Source: Pomphorhynchus laevis (Eukaryota; Acanthocephala; Palaeacanthocephala; Echinorhynchida; Pomphorhynchidae). From it: a stretch of 64,000 nucleotides of DNA. The stretch is from positions 62,001-126,000 of the forward strand of contig WNNJ02001628.1 in assembly GCA_012934845.2 (NCBI GenBank), written 5' to 3'. Positions 56,020 to 64,000 of the stretch are shown one piece after another. The notes under the pieces were generated by a model that saw nothing but the letters and a program-made list of their open reading frames with translations, did no database searches and was not told the origin of the DNA. The translations under genes were made by a program, and so were the position numbers. Positions within the stretch are counted from its first letter, which is position 1. Each line of letters opens with the position of its first letter.

Positions 56020-57014
56020 CAGGGTCTAGAAATAAAACATTGGTAAAAGGAATTAGAAAGAGCAAAAAAATTTAAAAAAAATAATGTTTATCCATTGTCT
56101 ATCTGTACTGATGTTGGCAAACACAAATTTCTAGCAACTAAGTTTAAACTAAGCTTTAATGTAATGTCTGCTTTATTGCTAGGGACTATGCAATCTTTAA
56201 ATGTATCAAGATACATAGCTTCGATAATTTTACGCTTTGTTTTGTTAGTTTCTTTCCTTAGTGGTGTAATTAGGTTAATGTCCATTAAGTGGTTATTAAC
56301 ACCTATATGATGAGAAATGGCACAAGAAGATGTATACTGTCCGTGTAATGCTCTCTTCATTACTTATGAGTGTTCTTTGGCACGCATAGCTAACGGTCTT
56401 CCTGTTTGGCCCACATATATTTTCTTACACTGGATGCATGGAAAATTGTAGACAACATCGGCCGATTCAAATTCTGGTTTTAGTTTGAACATATTGTATA
56501 GCCTAGGTAGTGAACGAGTGAAGGGAAATATGTCATCTCCACATAGACAGAGATTGCTACACATTAAGGAATGTGCCTTCTGGTTGATGAATGGGACCTT
56601 GATGAACTTTTTCCCTTTAATTACAGATCGTTGTCTTTGATCATTTATGATGCGACGAGCATGATGGAATGCGCGCTTAATTATATTAGATGGAAAGTCT
56701 GCTTGTTTTAGTAGAAAACAGATATAATTCAATTCATCCCGAAGTATATGTTCATTTGAGCAAATACGGTGTGCTCACAGGAATAGGGATCGTGCCTGTG
56801 ACGTTTTCCATTTTACAGATCAATGAGATGACCAACTAGTTACAATGTTGGGGATAACCATCCTGTGCACTGTTGTACTGATTGGATTAGCTAGCAATAC
56901 CTTTACGTCAAAAAAAACTAATGCAGTTGTTATCAGGGTGTTCAATACTCCAATTAATATTATTACCTTTAGAATGTAGGACTTCAATAATAAAATCGCC
57001 TGGAGGTAAATCAA
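56020..57014 (-). pseudogene. PLE-C2 inverted arm: RT thumb region and GIY-YIG nuclease
   Basis: Minus strand: DFIIEVLHSKGNNINWSIEH, DVKVLLANPISTTVHR, ELNYICFLLKQADFP, QKAHSLMCSNLCLCGDD, then the nuclease VVYNFPCIQCKKIYVGQTG, RAKEH, AISHHIGVNNHLMDINLI, TKRKIIEAMYLDTF. Truncated before the RT core, a few breaks. Confidence 0.75.
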
Positions 57015-57017
57015 AAT

Positions 57018-59139
57018 ATGTCAACTCGTTCAGTCTATAATATCGACAGATCTGTGATCAATTCTTTAAAAGAACTACGCAACAACGATAATCTAGCTAT
57101 ATGCCGATCAGACAAAGGAAATTCAATGGTGGTGCTGGATCGCAATGATTACATTAAATTCGGTGAAGAAGTTCTGGAAGGTGGTCAATTTACCCCTATT
57201 TCAATAGATCCTACTAATTCAATGGAAAGAAAATTTAACAAGTATATGCTTAACTTATACAAAGCCGAAAAAATACCTCTTTTGGACTATATACTCATTA
57301 GATCTAGTAATGCTAAACCTTCATCTACGTATTTGCTTCTTAAAGTGCATAAATCAGTTCGTTCCGTACGACCAGTCATCGCCTCGTACAACAGCTTTAG
57401 TCATAAATTAGCAAAATTCATTAATAAAAAACTACAGCTGGACATGGGTATGACTGAAGCATCCATTAAATACGGACCTGATTTTGCGACTCGAGTTAAG
57501 AATCTGAATCACGATTGTCACCTAATTACCGCAGATGTAATATCACTATTTACTAATGTACCTCTGGTTGATGCTATAACACTCGCGAATCATTTACTGA
57601 CTAATAAGGAACATAACTGGACACTCCATTTTTCTAAATGGTTTATACTCATCTCGTTCTGCACTAACAAAACCATTTTGCGTTCAACAAAAATATGTAT
57701 ATCCAATCTAACGGTGTCGCAATGGGATCTCCATTAGGACCAGCGTTGTCTGAGATTTATTTACGAAATTGGGAGAGTGACATCTACCAACGCTTACCCA
57801 GCCTAAGATTCTACGTGCGCTACGTGGATGATGCATTTATGGCATTTGATTCTGATTTACCTCCATACGATTTTATTATTGAAGTCCTAAATTCTAAAGA
57901 TAATAATATTAATTGGAGTATTATACACCCTGATAACAACCGCATTAGATTTTGGACGTAAAGGTATTGCTAGGTAATCCAATCAGTACAACAGTGCACA
58001 GGAAGGATATCCTTAACATTGTAACTAGCTGGTCATCTCATTGATCTGTAAAATGGAAAACGTCACAGGCACGATCCCTATTACTGCGAGCACACCGCCG
58101 TATTTGCTCAAATGAACATTTACTTCGGGATGAATTGAATTATATCTGTTTTCTACTAAAACAAGCAGACTTTCCACCTAATATCATTAATCGCGCATTC
58201 CATCATGCCCGTCGTATCATAAATGATCAAAGACAACGATCTGTAATTAAAGGGAAAAAGTTCATCGAGGTCCCATTCATCAACCAGAAGGCACATTCCT
58301 TAATGTGTAGCAATCTCTGTCTATGTGGAGATGACATATTTACCTTCACTCGTTCACTACCTAGGCTATATATCACTATCCAGTATTTCTTGGTGCCCGG
58401 CACCTTGGCACACACATATATGCCAGATCGCTACAAAATATCTACTGCGATTTCTTTGTCGACACGACCGGCTCTTATTTGCTCATCTAAACGAACCGCT
58501 TTTTACGAACAAATGACCATAAAGAAAAAACTAACACAAAGAGGATACCCAAAATGGTCAAGCATTATGGCTGAAAAACAGTCAAAAAAACTCCTACGTC
58601 GTCGCATGAACTTATCTAACCCTGATGAGGTTAGAACAAACACAGTCCCAAGTCTGACCTCGTATATTGGCACTACCTTTATCAACAACTCGTGCAGCAG
58701 ATCACTACAAAACGATCTAAAGCGCTCAGGATTGACGAATATTCGAATTTACCACAAAAGATGTTGCACTTTATCGGGGATGTTCAAACAGAAACTAAAA
58801 TTGTCCCCTGGAAGTAGCGTATACCACATTCCTTGCCAAGATTGTGACGCGGGTTATGTAGGACAAACCCGACAAACATTCTCCAAGCGCATTTATCAGC
58901 ATCGATATGCGCTAAAACGGGGTGACTCCTGGTCTGCCGTTGTCAACCACGTCCTATCGACCGATCATGGGATTGACTTTGGAAAAGCTAAAATTATCTG
59001 TGTTGAAAACAACTTGCAACGTCGTCTTATAAAAGAATCAATCTTAATAAATTCCGAAGCGAATCCGATGGCAGGAAATATGTCTAACTGGTCACTACGA
59101 TTACCAGTATCGCATGAAATTGTAGACGGTATCACGTAA
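57018..59139 (+). pseudogene. PLE-C1 RT plus GIY-YIG nuclease with an internal C2 segment
   Basis: RT: LAICRSDKGNSMVVLDRND, STYLLLKVHKSVRSVRPVIA, motif A TADVISLFTNVPL (~57530), motif B GVAMGSPLGPALSEIYL (~57713), motif C YVRYVDDAFMAF (~57815). After ~57955 the C2 text intervenes (LNYICFLLKQADFP...). C1 resumes at FLVPGTLAHTYMPDRYKIST (~58390) and ends with the nuclease VYHIPCQDCDAGYVGQTRQ, VNHVLSTDHGIDFG. Canonical order with the nuclease C-terminal. The frame from 58135 to 59139 is open across the C2/C1 join. About three breaks. Confidence 0.8.
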
Positions 59140-59222
59140 ACGAATGGACTTCTTCCGTGGTATTCCTAGTATAAAACTTGTATCTCTGTACTGTTATTTT
59201 AATTCTGTTTGATTTTTTTATC

Positions 59223-59260
59223 TGTTGATAAGGACCGTTTGGTCGAAAGCTCTAATAAAA
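59223..59260 (+). ncRNA. Hammerhead-like motif in the PLE-C1 3' region
   Basis: CUGUUGA, then a 4-bp hairpin GACC/GGUC with a GUUU loop, then GAAAGCUC. One core change (A to U in CUGAUGA) and no clear helix III. It sits ~90 nt after the stop, the same place as the PLE-A hairpin. Confidence 0.4.
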
Positions 59261-59284
59261 ACGATTCGAACTGTATTTCACAAG

Positions 59285-59872
59285 TCTATAATGAGTGATC
59301 GATACAACAAACTATTTAGTATGTTCAAACTAAAATCAGAATTTGAATCGGCCGGTGTTGTCTACAATTTTCCATGCATCCAGTGTAAAAAATATATGTG
59401 GGCCAAACAGGAAGACGTTAGCTATCCGTGCCAAAGAACACTCATATGTAATGAAGAGAGCATTACACGGACAGTATACATCCTCTTGTGCCATTTCTCA
59501 TCATATAGGTGTTAATAACCACTTAATGGACATTAACCTAATTACACCACTGAGGAAAGAAACGAACAAAACAAAGCGCAAAATTATTGAAGCCATGTAT
59601 CTTGAAACTTTTAAAGATTGCATAGTCCCTAACAATAAAGCAGACATTACATTAAAGCTTAGTTTAAACTTAGTTGCTAGAAATTTGTGTTTGCCAACAT
59701 CAGTACAGATATACAATGGATAAACATTATTTTTTTATTTTGTTTGCACTTTCTAATTCCTTTTACCAATGTGTTTTATTTCTAGACCCTGAAGATGACG
59801 TGCCGTAGTGCCGTCTAAATATTGGATTTTTTCTAATGAAAAAAATATTCCTGTTTCATTGCCTTCTTGTAA
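59285..59872 (+). pseudogene. PLE-C2 GIY-YIG nuclease end and terminus
   Basis: FKLKSEFESAGVVYNFPCIQ, CKKYMW (one break in the YIG box), RAKEHSYVMKRALHGQYTSS, ISHHIGVNNHLMDINLI, stop near 59720. Then a terminal repeat with CCCTGAAGATGACGTGCCGT..., which in the left arm leads to a GAAA, again hammerhead-like. Confidence 0.75.
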
Positions 59873-60217
59873 TATTTCGTTATTATGTTACTGAATATAA
59901 ATAACCATTAAATAATGTTTCTTACTTATTATAATAATAAGGATTATAATAATTTTAATCATTAATAATTTAATTATTGACGATACCATTTAATCATTTA
60001 ATTAATCATTTAATTATACTGTCGATGGAACCCTTAAAGAGGTTTTATCCGTAAAGATTTAGAATTAGGTCCCACCAGCCAATCTAATATTAAATTCTAT
60101 CAAATTGGTCTAGAAAACTCAAAATATTAAATAATTATATTTACATACTTGTGCAATCAACAACAAATATTTATACAATGCTGTGTATAAACTAAAATTC
60201 ATAAAAGGAAATCCTAC

Positions 60218-60375
60218 CTGCGCAGCAGCATGTAGAGCAGTATATCCATGGGGACCCTTTTGATTCACGTCTGCACCCAGAACCAATAGTATCTTTACCA
60301 TTTCTATTCTATTGTTAAGTGATGCGTTCAATAAAGGAAAATACCCATACTCATCAAACTCGCATGGGTTTGCAC
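60218..60375 (-). CDS. Ankyrin-repeat gene, exon 2
   Basis: Bounded by CAAAG (acceptor) and CAG|GTAGGA (donor). Encodes ANPCEFDEYGYFPLLNASLN, NRIEMVKILLVLGADVNQKG, PHGYTALHAAAQ: one full ankyrin repeat and the first half of the next, which exon 3 completes. Enters in phase 1 and leaves in phase 0. Confidence 0.85.
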
Positions 60376-60422
60376 CTTTGATCGTTTATGAAATTGCATA
60401 TATATTTTAAAAATAAAAATAC

Positions 60423-60558
60423 CTTTCTTGCTAATCCAATATTTGATCGAATTTTCATCGCCGGTTTCAGCTGCTTCACTGAGCGATCGTTGTAATTTCG
60501 GTGTTTTTGATTTAGGCACTATTTTATTCCATATTTCAGAAAATGCATGTGTAAGCAT
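60423..60558 (-). CDS. Ankyrin-repeat gene, exon 1
   Basis: ATG at 60558. MLTHAFSEIWNKIVPKSKTP, KLQRSLSEAAETGDENSIKY, WISKK, ending AAG|GTATTT. The GDENSIKYWISKKGAN part is a degenerate first ankyrin repeat. Separated from exon 2 by a 47-nt intron (60376-60422). An in-frame stop lies 14 codons upstream of the chosen ATG. No signal peptide, so probably cytoplasmic. Confidence 0.8.
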
Positions 60559-61235
60559 TTTTCGTTCAATACAAAAATTGCTTAAATGAAGATGTGCCCT
60601 TTATGCCTATATAAGTATGCTAAAGCTTTACTAAAAATGATGTTTTTACGGAGCTGAAAACATAACCTCCCGATATAGCTGTGTGTTTATACAAAGAATA
60701 TTTTCCGCAAATTCGCTTCGTCTACAAATTCCTTTGATAAAAAGTAGATAACATGACGTCAGAGTTTTGTTCACTACCGCCAACACCATTAAGAAAAACA
60801 ACAAAAATACCCCAAGTTAGATTTTTATCATTTACTGATGTAAAATGCGATTTTTTTTATCATTTACATAAAAATAGGAAATGTTGATCAAGGAGTCTAT
60901 AGTAGGTAATAGTAAGGAAGCGTAAAGATGTAGATACATTATTTAAGTAACTGCAGTCACAAAGGATGCAACGTGTGCAGCTACATCCAGTGTCAACGTA
61001 TAGTGTATCATGGGATAATGAAATGAAAAAAAATAGTTTATTCTGCGTGGCAATTTTGCGGAACGAATAAATCTTTGAACAATAAACGTGATATTTTTAT
61101 CTTTAAAAAGTTTCAGTTGTAAATTTGGTAACAATCTAATCATCAAAAATGCAAATTCAATAAATATGCAACTTAAAAAATTGTAATTAAGTGTAACTTG
61201 TTTTTTAATTTTATTAAATTCCCAAGTGAGCAAAA
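60559..61235. other. Putative promoter side of the ankyrin gene
   Basis: No recognised element. A 96-codon minus frame at 60943-61233 has no domain. Confidence 0.4.
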
Positions 61236-61860
61236 TCTAATCAGTTAACTGAGTCTAAGTACCATGTATAAATTTAAAATAATCTAATATTAAGATTATA
61301 TAATATAGATTTATATAATCAGATCAGCTAACTGACACTACGTATTTTATATTATTTAAAATAAATTTGTAATTATCATATTTAATTTTTAATTATTATT
61401 TAAATTTTAGTATTAATTCTACAAAAGAATTTTTAGAACACACGAAAGGAATCAATTTTCAAATATAATTAATTATATTTATAATTAATTATATTCAATA
61501 AAATCAATTTTTTTAAGAAGATTTATTATACTCACAATATAAGGTTCAATAAAATCAATTATAATTATAATTATATATCATTAATTACAATATTAATGAT
61601 AAAAATAAAATTTACAATTCATTATATAATGACTCTGACTCTTACTTTAGTAAGCTAATTAATAGTGAAAGCTTTAATACATCAAAGATGAACATTTGGA
61701 TAACTTATATATTAGATAAAATTAAAAAAACGAAAATAACATCTTTCCTTTTATAAAAAGAAAGATCAAATTAATAAAGACATGTATTTGGAAGTTTCTA
61801 AATTAAAGGATAACTCAAAATATAAATACTTACGATTTAGATAAATAATTAATGTCAACT
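61236..61860. mobile_element. PLE-B scraps
   Basis: Two minus-strand tail termini (near 61236-61262 and 61318-61352, AGCTAACTGA-type) and plus-strand pieces of the RT (STKEFLEHTKGINFQ-like, ~61405-61470) and pre-RT region (~61600-61805). Confidence 0.6.
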
Positions 61861-61890
61861 TTCTCCTAGTTTGGTCATGATTTGCCGTAG

Positions 61891-62094
61891 CTAGGATGCC
61901 GAAGTGAAACCGTACTCGTCCGTATCAAAAACCTTGAAGGATTCGTAGTATTCCTCCTCGCTGTCAGTTTCATTAATTTTCGTGCCTGTCATCTTGAGGG
62001 ATTCGGTAAAGTCAAAATATCCCTTTAAATAGTGTCTCATAAAAATAGTTTGATCCCTTAAAAATAGTTTGAGATATAAAAGACATACAATCAA
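61891..62094 (-). other. Short acidic C-terminal frame, unrecognised
   Basis: 67 codons ending MTGTKINETDSEEEYYESFK and a stop. The acidic end resembles in style the one near 36085-36190, so it may be the end of an element protein. No domain. Confidence 0.3.
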
Positions 62095-62103
62095 TCCAGT
62101 TAC

Positions 62104-62183
62104 AGATCAATCCTGTTCCAGATCAATCCTGTTCCAGATCAATCTAGTTCCAGATCAATCTAATTCCAGATCAATCCAGTCCC
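62104..62183. repeat. 16-bp minisatellite, five units
   Basis: AGATCAATCCTGTTCC repeated five times without gaps, with 1-3 changes in later units. It lies ~75 bp before an L2/CR1-like LINE. Confidence 0.9.
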
Positions 62184-62261
62184 GCTCGCTCCGCTCGCGG
62201 AATTTTTAGTTTACCCCTCTAATTATTAAAACAAATTACTGAGCCGATTACACAAGGACGT

Positions 62262-64000
62262 TGATGGGAGGACGTAAGAAGACAGCTACGACCGACACTA
62301 ACTGCGATCAATTACAAGTACAGTGTTCGACACACGACTGCAGCGTCTGGACTACAATCGCATACGACAACAGTAAGTCTAAAGAAGACTTCCTATGCTT
62401 CTTTTGTGCCAACAAACTCAAACGCGACCTCTCCCATAATAACATATCAACCTCCAACGTGTCCACTCAAGTCACTTCAAACGTTTCGGATATCCATTGT
62501 CAACCCACTGATCATATCATCACATGCACTTCTAATCCCATGTCTTCACTTCCCGACATCTTCGTATCTTCCCGTCTGTCTCGTTTGTCAATAACCTACA
62601 TCCCTCAATCAAAATCACCTCCACAACCTCCACGATTCTTCCACTCATAACTTTTCCTTACATTCCTCACCACCCTCTATATTATCCAAATCATCTTGGT
62701 CTTCCGCTGTCGAACCTACTTTCTTTATATCCTCAACTCCCAGTTCTCCTATCGTGATCTCACCAACTCACGTTACTCGTCCTCCTTTACGGAAACGCTT
62801 TCCTTCTCGCGCCGTTGCGTCATCGTCACTAATATCACTCATTCCACATCTTTATCTCCACAAGCACATCTCGACAACGACGTTTCCGCATTCAGATCCA
62901 TCCTCTCGTCTCTTGTTCCTGCGGATAAACCATCCTTTTTCAACAACATCTCTTTTGTCGCATTCATCCGCCTAAACAAATCTTCTTAATCTAATCCTTC
63001 CTAGCCAACTCTTCTAAAAATTGTTTTCAAGCATTGCTCTCACGCGTCCTCTGTCCTCTCCCAAAGATTCAAACTAATTTCCTCTTCAGCCACTAGAATT
63101 TCCCCCATCGCACCCCCTCCAAAATCGCTCAACTCTAATCTGCCCGCATCGAAAAACACCGCCGCGAGGAAAACGGTGAAACATCTCTCTCCATTCGAAA
63201 CATCGACAGAAATTTTCAAGTTGTCCACACCCGCCCAAACATTCGATGGCGCTCCATCTCCCCTATGTGTATTCTCCACTAGCCCCTATCACCACCACAC
63301 ACGGTTTCCGCCTCGGCCTCCTTACACTATGTCTATTCGCAATAAATCCGATCTCATCCTCAACCTATTCACTAAGCAATCCATCGATCTCCAATGCCTA
63401 ATCGAATCTTGGCACTCAGATTCCGACGACCTCTCCAATCGCCGTCTGCTCTCTGCCGGTCGCTCACTAATCGAATACGCCCGCCCCTCAGCTCATCTCC
63501 TTCTAAATTCTCTAATCATGTCGGCATCGTCGCATTCGCCCTTACCCCGCGTCTCTTCGCAAAATCACTCCCCTATCAGTCCTTACTCTTTTGAATTGCT
63601 CCCTTGTCGTTCTTCTAGTTTCATCACTTTAGATCTCGCTATTGTATACCGTCCTGATTCATCAGCTCCTACATCATTATTTTTTACCAAACTCGCTGAC
63701 CTCCTTTTTCATTGTTCTTTGTCCTCAATCCCTTCACTCGTTCTAGGCCTTTTCAATATCCGCCTAGACCGCCCCTCTTCCACGGATTCCATCCGGTTCA
63801 TCAACATTCTATCCAACTACAATTACAAACTAATCTCCACTGCCCCCACACATATACTTGGTGGGGCACTCGACATCATCGCTGTCCCCGATCATTTTGC
63901 TGCCTACACCTCACTATCCATCTCTGATCCTGGTCTATCCGATCACTTTCTTATCACACTTGATCTCACTCACAACCACACCCTTCTCACACACCTACAA
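62262..64000 (+). mobile_element. L2/CR1-like LINE copy 3, truncated by the window end
   Basis: ORF1 from MMGGRKKTATTDTNCDQL with the zinc cluster (VQCSTHDCSVW, CFFCANKL), the conserved ORF1 block near 62780-62990 (FRSILSSLVPADKPSFF), then the endonuclease start (~63240), IVYRPDS and the ILGGALDIIAV region (~63860) at the window edge. Many breaks. Closely related to copies 1 and 2. Confidence 0.8.

Larger units (their letters stand above)
55917..59872. mobile_element. PLE-C compound insertion, mosaic of two PLE families
   Basis: Left end: 28-nt tail (55917-55944), then an inverted C2 copy to ~57015. Then C1 RT (57018-57955), a forward C2 piece (57955-58375), the rest of C1 (58375-59280), and a C2 nuclease end and terminus (59285-59872). 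The C2 ends at ~55945-56095 and ~59720-59872 are inverted copies of each other. Decayed, with about five breaks. Confidence 0.8.
30595..60217 (-). other. 29.6-kb intron 2 of the ankyrin gene, filled with transposons
   Basis: Begins (minus strand) CAG|GTAGGA at 60218/60217 and ends TTTTTTTAG|AACGGT at 30595/30594. Both sides are phase 0 and the junction restores a canonical ankyrin repeat. Contains PLE-B, PLE-C, L2/CR1-like, RTE-like and DNA-transposon copies on both strands and no other host gene that I can support. Confidence 0.75.

Noticed and set aside
1-64000. tRNA, rRNA and snRNA genes
   Set aside because: No cloverleaf with A/B boxes and no rRNA or U-RNA core sequence was recognised by eye; a covariance scan could still find one.

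Overview
The window is eukaryotic, AT-rich and repeat-dominated, from an invertebrate animal. Evidence: a LIN-41/TRIM71-type filamin-NHL protein, a spliced ankyrin gene with a 47-nt intron, a USP-type deubiquitinase, and many non-LTR and Penelope-like (PLE) retroelements. A nematode is my best guess (short intron, AT richness, RTE/CR1/PLE mix), but it is not proven. No rRNA, tRNA, CRISPR, LTR retroelement or virus-like gene was recognised.

Host genes. (1) 3-1354 (+): 3' part of a USP deubiquitinase with a lysine-rich tail. (2) 1657-2082 (-): last exon of a cysteine-rich protein with a C-terminal hydrophobic anchor. (3) 26401-29238 (+): a single-exon LIN-41/TRIM71 homologue with coiled coil, filamin domain and six NHL repeats but no visible RING or B-box; a let-7 seed match lies downstream. 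(4) Ankyrin gene on the minus strand: exons at 60423-60558, 60218-60375 and 30193-30594. The last two join in phase across a ~29.6-kb intron packed with transposons.

Mobile DNA. Four PLE groups are seen. PLE-A (5557-10560) is an inverted copy, a forward copy and a full-length copy, all inserted as one unit with a 12-bp target duplication. PLE-B is a very AT-rich family with a GIY-YIG nuclease N-terminal to the RT (permuted, Naiad-like architecture); at least a dozen fragments and a conserved structured 3' module occur. PLE-C1 and PLE-C2 form a mosaic at 55917-59872, again with a 12-bp duplication. LINEs: an inverted pair of I/Jockey-like elements (12.2-18.4 kb), an L2/CR1-like family (38.1-41.6, 51.9-55.7, 62.3-64 kb), an RTE-like element (32.2-36.9 kb) and a restriction-like-endonuclease LINE remnant (22.1-22.7 kb) next to an OTU protease frame. 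A TIR-flanked DNA transposon sits in the RTE-like element.

The most interesting layer is structural RNA and foldback DNA. Hammerhead-type cores are present in small foldback elements at 20485-20790 and 49441-49670. Hammerhead-like hairpins end PLE-A and PLE-C. PLE-B carries a different, pseudoknot-like conserved module. A ~320-bp repeat array near 31 kb carries its own helix set. Four independent insertions share one signature: inverted termini, a left 'tail' of about 28-35 nt, and a short target duplication.
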